A stretch of DNA of 9,959 nucleotides, from NCBI GenBank assembly GCA_002315505.1, contig DCGX01000074.1, forward strand, positions 68,849-78,807. Direction: 5' to 3'. A program made the translations under genes and the position numbers. Shown piece after piece: positions 1-5,776 of this stretch. The notes beneath the pieces are model-generated. The model was given only the letters and a program-made list of their open reading frames with translations. It did not search any database and was not told where the DNA came from. The DNA is from Ruminococcaceae bacterium UBA1767. GTDB lineage: Bacteria > Bacillota > Clostridia > Oscillospirales > Acutalibacteraceae. The first letter of the stretch is position 1; each line of letters starts with the position of its first letter.

Positions 1-255
1 GATGAAAGCAGAAAGCATTCGGCGAATGTAACTGCAAGCGCATTTAAGGGTGACTCAAAATACATTAATATTATTTTTCCTCCCAGGGAAAGATTGACAT
101 TGAAATATCCGTTTTGCAAAAAATATCCGATATTATTACCTGTTGCATGGGCAATGCGCCTTGCATCGTATTTGTTCAGAAGAAAAAAATCTTCGGCGCT
201 CAAAACAGGAAACGAACGTCTGCGAATGTTAAAAAAATACGGATTGATAAGATGA
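1..255 (+). CDS. 3' end of probable nucleotidyltransferase-family protein (partial)
   Basis: Reading frame 1 is open from the first base to a TGA at 253-255, giving 84 C-terminal residues; the start lies outside the window. The tail contains NIIFPPRERLTLKYPF, then KKYPILLPVAWAMRLASYLF, then a basic stretch (RRKKSS) and ends GNERLRMLKKYGLIR. The pattern of Pro-Pro, Tyr-Pro, 'LLPVAW..R...YLF' and a final 'LLKKYGI'-like end resembles, from memory, the C-terminus of the uncharacterised nucleotidyltransferase family (Pfam NTP_transf_5), often found in capsule or cell-surface gene clusters. The catalytic nucleotidyltransferase core is not in the window, so the assignment rests on the tail only and is tentative. 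The gene ends 8 bases before a hairpin shared with the converging regulator gene. Confidence 0.55.
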   Translation, partial: DESRKHSANVTASAFKGDSKYINIIFPPRERLTLKYPFCKKYPILLPVAWAMRLASYLFRRKKSSALKTGNERLRMLKKYGLIR

Positions 256-262
256 CAGACAA

Positions 263-297
263 AAGGGACTTGTGCATATCATTTGCACAAGTCCCTT
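263..297. terminator. Bidirectional hairpin terminator between convergent genes
   Basis: A perfect 14-bp stem (263-276 with 284-297, arm AAGGGACTTGTGCA) has a 7-base loop. It lies between the stop codon of the rightward gene (255) and the stop codon of the leftward regulator (301-303). The stem is followed by T-rich sequence to the right (TTATTTTA) and by a short T run on the minus strand, so it can serve both genes. Confidence 0.8.
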
Positions 298-300
298 ATT

Positions 301-750
301 TTAATCCTCATTTTCCTCGTAAGCATCAATTCCCCTTGGGCTGACGCTTGTGGAAAAAACAATTTTTGTTCTCGTCTGTCCATAGTGCTGCAGCTCCATA
401 ATAAACTCATCAAGGTCTACAGTGGTATGAAATGCGGTTTTCATGTGCATTGTGTGTTCACCCGTCACGCAACTGCATTCAAGTACGTTCGGCACAGATT
501 CTATGTATTTATAAAATTTCGGCTTTTTTTCCGGTTCCATAGCAACATCAATGAATGCGGTTATATAGTAGCCCAGCTTTACCAGGTTAACCTCGGCACG
601 GTAGCCTGTGATAAACCCGTCATTTTCAAGCCTTTCAATTCTTGTCGATACTGCGGGTGAAGAAAGAAAAACCTGAGCAGCAATATCCTTTATGGACATT
701 CTTGCGTTCTGCTGTAATATGTGCAGTATTTTCCTGTCAATCTTATCCAT
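301..750 (-). CDS. Lrp/AsnC family transcriptional regulator
   Basis: The 149-residue product has the usual length and layout of a one-domain-pair Lrp/AsnC protein. Residues 2-50 form the winged helix-turn-helix (DKIDRKILHILQQNARMSIKD, recognition helix around SSPAVSTRIERLENDGFI). Residues about 65-140 form the RAM ligand-binding and oligomerisation domain, with the typical VTGEHTMHMKTAF strand-turn segment at 95-107. Members bind amino acids or related small molecules and act as dimers to octamers on operator DNA. The ATG at 750 is preceded by a GAGGGA ribosome binding site (756-761) 5 bases away and by a near-consensus promoter. The gene is divergent from aspartate ammonia-lyase, which makes amino-acid-responsive control of that gene, plus autoregulation, plausible but unproven. 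The effector cannot be told from sequence. Confidence 0.93.
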   Translation of the reverse strand: MDKIDRKILHILQQNARMSIKDIAAQVFLSSPAVSTRIERLENDGFITGYRAEVNLVKLGYYITAFIDVAMEPEKKPKFYKYIESVPNVLECSCVTGEHTMHMKTAFHTTVDLDEFIMELQHYGQTRTKIVFSTSVSPRGIDAYEENED

Positions 751-778
751 ACCGTTCCCTCACTTTTTATATATTATT

Positions 779-807
779 ATAATACGTCGTATTTTTTGTT
801 ATGTCAA
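779..807 (-). promoter_or_regulatory. Promoter of the Lrp/AsnC regulator gene
   Basis: Read on the minus strand, TTGACA (802-807) is a perfect -35 element, followed by a 17-base spacer and TATTAT (779-784) as the -10. Transcription should begin near 772, giving a leader of about 20 bases that just accommodates the ribosome binding site at 756-761. Confidence 0.75.
781..793. promoter_or_regulatory. Candidate operator palindrome over the regulator's -10
   Basis: AATACG-T-CGTATT is a perfect 6+1+6 inverted repeat. It overlaps the -10 hexamer (779-784) and spacer of the leftward regulator promoter. An Lrp-type dimer bound here would block RNA polymerase, so autorepression is the natural reading. 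Binding is inferred from position and symmetry only. Confidence 0.5.
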
Positions 808-823
808 CTTAATTTTATTAAGT
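807..823. promoter_or_regulatory. Candidate operator palindrome beside the regulator's -35
   Basis: ACTTAAT-TTT-ATTAAGT is a perfect 7+3+7 inverted repeat touching the -35 of the regulator promoter at 807. Its 17-base length and AT-rich centre fit the general style of Lrp-family boxes. It lies 76 bases upstream of the aspartase -35, a distance compatible with activation or with cooperative binding together with the palindrome at 781-793. Confidence 0.45.
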
Positions 824-898
824 CAGTGATGTGAAAAGTAAATTTAATTAAATAATTTAAGTTAATAATATTAAAAGCAAGGTTTTATACTGTTATTA

Positions 899-927
899 TT
901 GAAAAAATCTGGCAAATGAAATATAAT
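899..927 (+). promoter_or_regulatory. Sigma-A promoter of aspartate ammonia-lyase
   Basis: TTGAAA (899-904), a 17-base spacer and a perfect TATAAT (922-927) form a near-consensus promoter. Transcription would start near 934, about 43 bases before the chosen ATG at 977. A small inverted repeat, ATCC-AATC-GGAT, lies at the predicted start point and could be an operator half-pair, but it is short. Confidence 0.75.
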
Positions 928-976
928 CCAATCGGATATGAAAAATATTCAAAAATCTGTTGGGAGGAAAAGAATT

Positions 977-2389
977 ATGGATAATACGGAAGTAAAAAAC
1001 ACAAGAATCGAATCCGACTCCGTGGGCGAAAAGGAAATAGACATAAATGCTTATTACGGCGTGCAATCCTTAAGAGGCGCGGAAAATTTCCCAATAACCG
1101 GGGTTATGATGCATTCGGAGCTTATTAAAGCACTCGCAATGCTGAAAAAAGCGGCAGCAATGACGAACCGCGATTCCGGCAGACTTGAAGATGACAAGGC
1201 GGAGGCTATTATAAAGGCCTGCGATGAAATAATTGAAGGTAAGCTTCACAGTGAATTTATTGTTGATGCGATACAAGGCGGCGCAGGCACAAGTGCAAAC
1301 ATGAACGCAAACGAAGTTATCGCAAATCGTGCCATTGAAATTCTCGGCGGCAAAAAAGGGGATTACAGCATTGTTCATCCTAATGACCATGTAAATATGG
1401 CGCAGTCAACCAATGACATATATCCCTCAGCAGGCAAAATTGCCACGGTGACACTTCTTGAAAAGCTGATACCGGAGGAGAAACGCCTTCTGGATGCCCT
1501 GCTTGCAAAGTCGGAGGAATTTGATGATGTGCTGAAAATGGGACGCACACAGCTTCAGGATGCTGTTCCTATGCGTCTCGGACAGGAATTCCACGCATAT
1601 GCATCCGCTGTCAGACGTGACATAGAAAGGTTGAAAACCGCAAAGCTGAACCTGCACACACTTAATATGGGCGCTACAGCAATCGGTACGGCAATAGACG
1701 GTGACCCGTATTATCTTACGTATATTTGCTATAATGTATCAAGGGTGTGCGGCGAAAACTATTCACAGTGCAGTGACCTTTTCGACGGTACATCAAATCT
1801 TGATATTTATGTTCAGGTTTCCTCTGCATTGAAAGCTGCGGCGGTAAATCTTTCAAAAATCTGTAACGACTTAAGACTTATGTCCAGCGGACCGAAGACA
1901 GGACTTGCGGAAATCACTCTCCCTGCAAAGCAGAACGGTTCGTCAATTATGCCCGGAAAAATCAACCCGGTTATCCCTGAGGTTGTTTCACAGGTTGCTT
2001 TCCGCGTGATAGGAAGTGATATGACCATCACAATGGCGGCAGAGGCCGGACAGCTTGAGCTGAACGCATTCGAGCCTGTTATATTTTACAGCCTTTTTGA
2101 GGGCATACAGGCATTGACACAGGCGATAAAAACTCTTATTGACAACTGCATAACCGGTATTATCGCAAACCGTGAGCGCTGCGAATACCTTCTGCATAAG
2201 AGCGTGGGCATTGCCACCGCACTCAAGCCCTACATAGGATATAAAATGTCTGCGGCAATAGCCAAGGAGTCATTGAAAACAGGTGTTCCTGTCAAGGATA
2301 TCGTAATCCGTGAGGGACTTATGAGTGAAGAGGAGCTGGAAAAAATACTTGAGCCGAAGAATATGACTAACCCTAAAAAGCTTGACTGA
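977..2389 (+). CDS. aspA: Aspartate ammonia-lyase (aspartase)
   Basis: The gene encodes 470 residues of the fumarase/aspartase superfamily, the usual length. It catalyses L-aspartate to fumarate plus ammonium in the cytoplasm, as a homotetramer in known family members. Landmarks are RIESDSVGEKEI and AYYGVQSLR near the N-terminus, GTSANMN (104-110), STNDIYPS (144-151), GRTQLQDAVP (189-198), and the signature GSSIMPGKINP (321-331) on the catalytic loop, where Ser322 would be the base and Lys328 and Asn330 bind substrate by homology. Aspartase rather than fumarase is supported by Gln192 in GRTQLQDAVP and by VIPEVVSQV and MAAEAGQLELN downstream. The start at 977 is chosen because GGGAGG (962-967) sits 9 bases ahead; an in-frame ATG at 938 would fall almost on the transcription start and has no ribosome binding site. 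The divergent Lrp/AsnC gene is the likely regulator. Confidence 0.95.
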   Translation: MDNTEVKNTRIESDSVGEKEIDINAYYGVQSLRGAENFPITGVMMHSELIKALAMLKKAAAMTNRDSGRLEDDKAEAIIKACDEIIEGKLHSEFIVDAIQGGAGTSANMNANEVIANRAIEILGGKKGDYSIVHPNDHVNMAQSTNDIYPSAGKIATVTLLEKLIPEEKRLLDALLAKSEEFDDVLKMGRTQLQDAVPMRLGQEFHAYASAVRRDIERLKTAKLNLHTLNMGATAIGTAIDGDPYYLTYICYNVSRVCGENYSQCSDLFDGTSNLDIYVQVSSALKAAAVNLSKICNDLRLMSSGPKTGLAEITLPAKQNGSSIMPGKINPVIPEVVSQVAFRVIGSDMTITMAAEAGQLELNAFEPVIFYSLFEGIQALTQAIKTLIDNCITGIIANRERCEYLLHKSVGIATALKPYIGYKMSAAIAKESLKTGVPVKDIVIREGLMSEEELEKILEPKNMTNPKKLD

Positions 2390-2415
2390 TTAGCACATCA
2401 AAATCGAACAAAAAC

Positions 2416-2446
2416 AACCGGGCAGCCTGAAAATGGTTGTCCGGTT
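2416..2446. terminator. Hairpin after aspartase; U-tract only on the minus side
   Basis: Arms 2416-2427 and 2435-2446 form a 12-bp stem with two G-U pairs and a 7-base loop. On the plus strand no T run follows, so it is at best a weak intrinsic terminator for aspartase. On the minus strand it is followed by a T-rich stretch (TTGTTTTTG), so it would work better on transcription coming leftward from the phage-derived region. Confidence 0.5.
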
Positions 2447-2449
2447 AAT

Positions 2450-2713
2450 CGCAAAGTGTTTGAAACAATGTGTAAATTATTATAAATCTTTTTAATTCTG
2501 TTTTCGATAATTTGGAAAATGATTTGCGGTTACCTTTTAAATATGCCATCAAATCTCTCTGCCGTCTTGCCAGTCTTTGTGCTGACGTAACCAAGCTCGA
2601 CGAAGGAAGTATTTTTTAATCTTTAGCATAGGCAATTACCTTCTTCATAATATCATCCTTTCTGTTTTGGGTATGAAAAAAGCACCCTGCTTTCGCAAAG
2701 TGCTTGAAACAAT
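2450..2713. repeat. Pair of 20-bp direct repeats, 224 bp apart
   Basis: CGCAAAGTGTTTGAAACAAT at 2450-2469 recurs as CGCAAAGTGCTTGAAACAAT at 2694-2713, with one mismatch in 20. Read on the minus strand, each copy runs directly into a hairpin followed by T residues (2416-2446 and 2680-2705). They could be a duplicated 3' gene end or the flanks of a small insertion; the sequence does not decide. Confidence 0.6.
2676..2705 (-). terminator. Leftward terminator with internal loop
   Basis: On the minus strand AAGCAC pairs with GTGCTT (2700-2705 with 2680-2685), then a 2x2 internal mismatch, then GCA with TGC around a four-base loop. Six T residues follow (2676-2681 on the complement). It is the second of two tandem leftward terminators beyond the phage remnant. 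Confidence 0.6.
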
Positions 2714-2726
2714 TATTTTGTTATAT

Positions 2727-2757
2727 AAAAAAGCTACCTGACTATGAGGTAGCTTTT
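2727..2757 (-). terminator. Strong leftward terminator
   Basis: A perfect 11-bp stem (2729-2739 with 2747-2757, arm AAAAGCTACCT) with a 7-base loop is followed on the minus strand by a run of six T residues (2727-2732). It would stop leftward transcription through the phage-derived gene. Confidence 0.8.
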
Positions 2758-2891
2758 CAGATTGGCTACTTGGCAGGCGTGGCGTTCTCCTGCATCTCTC
2801 GGAATAATCCTGTCGTTACCATCGGCGTGTGGATGCCACGAATTTGTCCACCTCAAATAGCCTTCTTTATCCTATGTTTATTTTAGCATAC

Positions 2892-3721
2892 TTATTCACA
2901 TTTGTAAAGTATTTTCTTTGTTCTTAAATATCTATTGTATCTTTTTTCTTCAACTTTTAGAAATGTTATTACTGAATTTTTATATTCCTTCGGGTCATTT
3001 GATGTTTTAAGTCTCAATATCAATTCATAGTTCTTACTGTTTTCTTCAATGTGTTTTAATACTAAAGCGGTGTTTGGTCTATTAGCCTCTAAAATATAAT
3101 CTGGACTTTGAATAATTTCTTTTATATACTCACAGTATCTTTCAAAATCATTTGGATGTCTCTCAATGATATGTTCAATTTGTTTATCGGTAATAATAAC
3201 ATCATCAGATTGAATATCATCAGTAACACATTTATAAATTTCTTTGTTAATCTTACCTATGTAGTGCACATCTTCATCCACCGTTTCTTTGTTATCCACC
3301 ATAATTATATCATTTTTACTGTTGTTGTCAATTAAATTTTCAAATATACTATTTTTTCCGTTCTTAACCTTCTCTGTTCTTCCCAATAATTCATCCGTTC
3401 AGTATATTTCTGCACATTCTCCGGACATACAGAGCCGAGGGAAAGCCGTTTATACTTTTGAATCATATTATCAATATGTGCTTGCTGATGTTTGCCGTAA
3501 TCGTCCACCTTCGGTGCAGGCTCATCACGATAGCTATCAATTATGTCTTGCACTTCCGGGAAGTATGTAGCCGACCCGTGTCGGCATCGTGGATGATATA
3601 AGCCTTCTGCCATTGCTTGTGACAGCAACATATAATCTCCGTCATCAGTTGTACCACCCGAATAAACATCATCAATCAACATACGATTTTCAAATGGTTT
3701 GCATAAGCATACTGTTTTCAT
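2892..3721 (-). pseudogene. Broken phage minor capsid protein with C-terminal PBECR-type nuclease domain
   Basis: Two overlapping minus-strand frames form one broken gene. The first (3721-3332, 129 codons) lacks the N-terminal part and contains the tail typical of phage minor head/capsid proteins: FENRMLIDDVYSGGT, then AMAEGLYHPRCRHGSATYFP, a Cys/His cluster that is conserved in that family. The second (open from about 3398, ending at 2892) begins in the -1 frame and carries a domain with ITDKQIEHIIERHPNDF, SPDYIL, NTALVLKHI, then SVIT and YLRTKKILYK. From memory this resembles the phage-Barnase-EndoU-ColicinE5/D-RelE-like (PBECR) nuclease domains, which are attached to phage head proteins. 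The frame change must lie between about 3335 and 3398, where a run of six A is a likely indel site. The gene has no proper start: upstream in frame there is a stop at 3734-3736. The nuclease half is noticeably more AT-rich than the capsid half. A remnant is likely; a sequencing indel could explain the frame break but not the missing 5' end. Confidence 0.7.
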
Positions 3722-3726
3722 CTTTC

Positions 3727-3755
3727 TTGATTTTCAAAAACGGATATGGTATTAT
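3727..3755 (+). promoter_or_regulatory. Promoter of the nitrilase-GDPD fusion gene
   Basis: TTGATT (3727-3732), a 17-base spacer and TATTAT (3750-3755) give a good sigma-A promoter with a predicted start near 3762 and a leader of about 24 bases. It begins 6 bases beyond the broken end of the phage remnant. Confidence 0.6.
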
Positions 3756-3785
3756 TTACGGGATAAACGATGTGAGGAGGATTTT

Positions 3786-5417
3786 ATGAAAGTCTGTGTC
3801 ATTCAACCATTTTACTCTTTTCATCAGGAAGATACCGAAAAATGTTTTAATGGTATGCTCGACCTGATTGAACAATGCGATGAAACCCTGGATATTATTG
3901 TGTTACCGGAATACTGTGATATCCCTGCCGCTCAGAGAAATGGTGCAAATTTTCATGATTCTATTGAAAAGTACAATTCCGTTATTTTCAGCAAATGTGT
4001 TGAAACCGCAAAGCGTTGCAATGCTTTGGTCTTTGCAAATTTTGCCGATATCACGCCGACAGGTCCGCGAAACACTACTTTTTGTTTTGATCGCAAGGGA
4101 AATGTTTTCGGCAAATACTACAAGGCACACCCGGCTCCTTCAGAAGTAAAAACATTTGCCGAGGGCGGCAACGAAATGGATTGTTCTTACAGTTACCTTT
4201 ACAGTGAACCTTACACCGTTGAAATCGAGGGCATTCGATTTGGTTTTATGACTTGCTACGATTTTTATATGTACGAATCCTATGCATCGCTTGCTCGCAA
4301 AAATGTTGATATTATTATCGGCTGTTCTCACCAAAGAACAGATACACACAATGCACTTGATATATTCGGCAGATTTTTATGCTATAACACAAATGCCTAT
4401 TTGCTTCGCTCATCGGTATCCCTCGGCAAGGATTCTGAGCTATGCGGATGCAGTATGATTGTTTCACCGAAGGGTGAAATGCTCCTTAATATGAAAAGTG
4501 AAATCGGGTTGGGGATTTTTGAAATCGACCCACACGAAAAATATTACAAACCGGCAGGCTTCAAAGGCCTCCCGAAAGCACATTATGAATATATTGATGA
4601 AGGCCGCCGTCCCTGGCTTTATCGTCAAGGCGGTTCCAACACAGTACCGAGTGATACTTTTATGCATTATCCGCGCATCTGTGCGCATCGCGGTTTTTCA
4701 ACCGTAGCACCGGAAAACAGTCTGCCCGCCTTCGGTGCGGCAATCGCATTAGGCGCCGATGAAATTGAATTTGATATCTGGTCGACTAAAGACGGCGAAC
4801 TTGTTTCGCTCCATGATTCCACTTTAGACCGAGTCTCAAACGGCAGTGGAAAGGTGTGGGATTATACATTGGAAGAACTCCGTCAGCTGGATTTCGGCAT
4901 TGACGGTAACGAACATTACAAAGGCCTTCAAATTGTAACATTTGAAGAAATTCTCAAAAAATTTGCTTGTACCGCCGTAATGAATATTCACATAAAGATA
5001 TGGGACAGATTAAAAAAAGACCCATATGCCACAGACCCGCTGTATGAAAAAACAGCATCCCTTTTGCGAAAATATGACTGTGAACATCATTGCTACATTA
5101 TGTCGAGCAATGACGAATGTCTGGAAGCATTTCACAAAATCGCACCCGAAATTCATCGTTGTGTAGGGTTTGGCGGAATCAAAGACAATCCTTTAGCCAT
5201 TGTTGACCGTGCCGTTAAACTGGGGTGTGAAAAAGTTCAGCTTTTCAAACCTTATTTTGATAAAAGCACCGTAGAATACGCCCACGAAAACGGTATAATC
5301 TGTAATGTCTTTTGGGCAGATGACCCTAAAGAAGCACACGATTATCTTGATATGGGTATTGATTGTATTTTGACAAATGACTACCTGACAATAGCAAATA
5401 ATTTAAAATTGCATTAA
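3786..5417 (+). CDS. Fusion of carbon-nitrogen hydrolase (nitrilase family) and glycerophosphodiester phosphodiesterase
   Basis: This 543-residue protein joins two enzymes. Residues 1 to about 283 are a nitrilase-superfamily amidase with the Glu-Lys-Cys triad visible: Glu42 in VLPEY, Lys113 in KYYKAHP and Cys157 in GFMTCYDFYM, ending in the family-like RRPWLYR. Residues about 296-543 are a GDPD-type phosphodiesterase: CAHRGFS (His301, Arg302), PENS (Glu310), ADEIEFDIW (Glu328, Asp330 metal ligands), SLHDSTLDRVS (His343, second catalytic His) and a closing CILTNDY. GDPDs split glycerophosphodiesters to glycerol-3-phosphate and an alcohol; nitrilase-type amidases cut C-N bonds. The usual third metal-binding Glu (the 'NIEIK' strand) is His402 here (MNIHIK). 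There is no signal peptide or membrane segment, so it should be cytoplasmic. The start at 3786 has GAGGAGG (3774-3780) 5 bases ahead; the frame runs further up but without a binding site. It is monocistronic, with its own promoter and terminator. The substrate is unknown. Confidence 0.88.
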   Translation: MKVCVIQPFYSFHQEDTEKCFNGMLDLIEQCDETLDIIVLPEYCDIPAAQRNGANFHDSIEKYNSVIFSKCVETAKRCNALVFANFADITPTGPRNTTFCFDRKGNVFGKYYKAHPAPSEVKTFAEGGNEMDCSYSYLYSEPYTVEIEGIRFGFMTCYDFYMYESYASLARKNVDIIIGCSHQRTDTHNALDIFGRFLCYNTNAYLLRSSVSLGKDSELCGCSMIVSPKGEMLLNMKSEIGLGIFEIDPHEKYYKPAGFKGLPKAHYEYIDEGRRPWLYRQGGSNTVPSDTFMHYPRICAHRGFSTVAPENSLPAFGAAIALGADEIEFDIWSTKDGELVSLHDSTLDRVSNGSGKVWDYTLEELRQLDFGIDGNEHYKGLQIVTFEEILKKFACTAVMNIHIKIWDRLKKDPYATDPLYEKTASLLRKYDCEHHCYIMSSNDECLEAFHKIAPEIHRCVGFGGIKDNPLAIVDRAVKLGCEKVQLFKPYFDKSTVEYAHENGIICNVFWADDPKEAHDYLDMGIDCILTNDYLTIANNLKLH

Positions 5418-5423
5418 CATCAG

Positions 5424-5466
5424 AAGCACCTCATGAAGCATATACTGACCTCATCAGGTGCTTTTT
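5424..5466 (+). terminator. Terminator of the nitrilase-GDPD gene
   Basis: AAGCACCT (5424-5431) pairs perfectly with AGGTGCTT (5456-5463), extended after one mismatch by ATGA with TCAT. Five T residues (5462-5466) follow. It lies 6 bases after the stop codon. Confidence 0.8.
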
Positions 5467-5740
5467 CATATTTGTTTGCTGTTTAAAAATTATTATTTTA
5501 ATATTAAAAAAGAGACCTTTATTTATCTTTCCGGTTCATATGCAGCCCAATATTAAACTGAAGAAGAAATTGTAAACTAAAAATAAAACAATGACATAAT
5601 AATGTTTACAAACGATGGTGTCACTGCTGCGTGAGAGTTTTTATATGAAAAAGCGGTTACACCTGATAACGAAGCAACTGCTGATATTATTTCTTGCTTG
5701 ATTTTTTATTATAATTAAGGTAAATTTAAAGAAATTATGA
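5467..5740. other. AT-rich intergenic stretch before the ABC exporter operon
   Basis: No gene is supported here. A 14-bp perfect AT-only palindrome (TTTTAATATTAAAA) lies at 5496-5509. Around 5590-5700 the plus strand is less AT-rich and reads as a codon-like stretch with one internal stop (TNDGVTAA, stop, EFLYEKAVTPDNEATADII), which might be a decayed gene fragment. I recognise no family and see no riboswitch or RNA gene. Confidence 0.4.
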
Positions 5741-5746
5741 TATAAT
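5738..5746 (+). promoter_or_regulatory. Extended -10 promoter of the ABC exporter operon
   Basis: TG-A-TATAAT is an exact extended -10 element (TATAAT at 5741-5746). No good -35 hexamer lies 17 bases upstream, as is common for extended -10 promoters. The predicted start is near 5753, giving a leader of about 24 bases. A second TATAAT at 5757-5762 is too close to the ribosome binding site to be the main promoter. Confidence 0.55.
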
Positions 5747-5776
5747 TAAACAATTATATAATTGCAGGGTGATTAA

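Larger units (their letters stand above)
2447..2891. other. Gene-free stretch with degraded minus-strand debris
   Basis: No intact gene is visible in these 445 bases. On the minus strand there is a 10-codon reading frame (2648-2616, MKKVIAYAKD then stop) preceded by a good AAAGGA ribosome binding site 7 to 8 bases ahead. After it, short open segments in other frames continue, for example one reading VELGYVSTKTGKTAERFDGI, which looks like decayed coding sequence. Closer to the phage gene another minus-strand segment reads THTPMVTTGLF-like sequence (GIHTPMVTTGLFREMQENAT) and stops just before the hairpin at 2729-2757. I do not recognise either family. The stretch also carries two hairpin terminators and a pair of direct repeats, listed separately. 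Confidence 0.5.

Noticed and set aside
114..344. Plus-strand frame of 76 codons overlapping the first gene and the terminator
   Set aside because: It runs out of frame through the first gene's coding tail, the hairpin and the end of the regulator gene, and has no ribosome binding site.
283..660. Plus-strand frame of 125 codons
   Set aside because: It is the complementary shadow of the Lrp/AsnC gene, which has clear family motifs on the minus strand.
938..976. Earlier ATG for aspartase, adding 13 residues
   Set aside because: It lies about 4 bases after the predicted transcription start, has no ribosome binding site, and the added residues (MKNIQKSVGRKRI) are translated from the leader containing the real GGGAGG site.
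2704..2886. Plus-strand frame of 60 codons after the direct repeat
   Set aside because: It crosses a strong leftward terminator, lacks a ribosome binding site and has no recognisable content.
3335..3398. Programmed -1 frameshift joining the two phage frames
   Set aside because: The shift direction is -1 and there is an A6 run, but the codons there (GAA AAA ATA) do not make a canonical slippery heptamer and I see no stimulatory hairpin. With the 5' end also missing, decay is the simpler explanation.
3699..3785. Upstream extension of the nitrilase-GDPD reading frame
   Set aside because: It would read through the promoter and the ribosome binding site, and the nitrilase fold begins properly at MKVCVIQPFY from 3786.
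5496..5509. AT-only palindrome as an operator for the exporter operon
   Set aside because: Perfect symmetry is easy to reach in pure A/T sequence, and it lies more than 200 bases upstream of the promoter.
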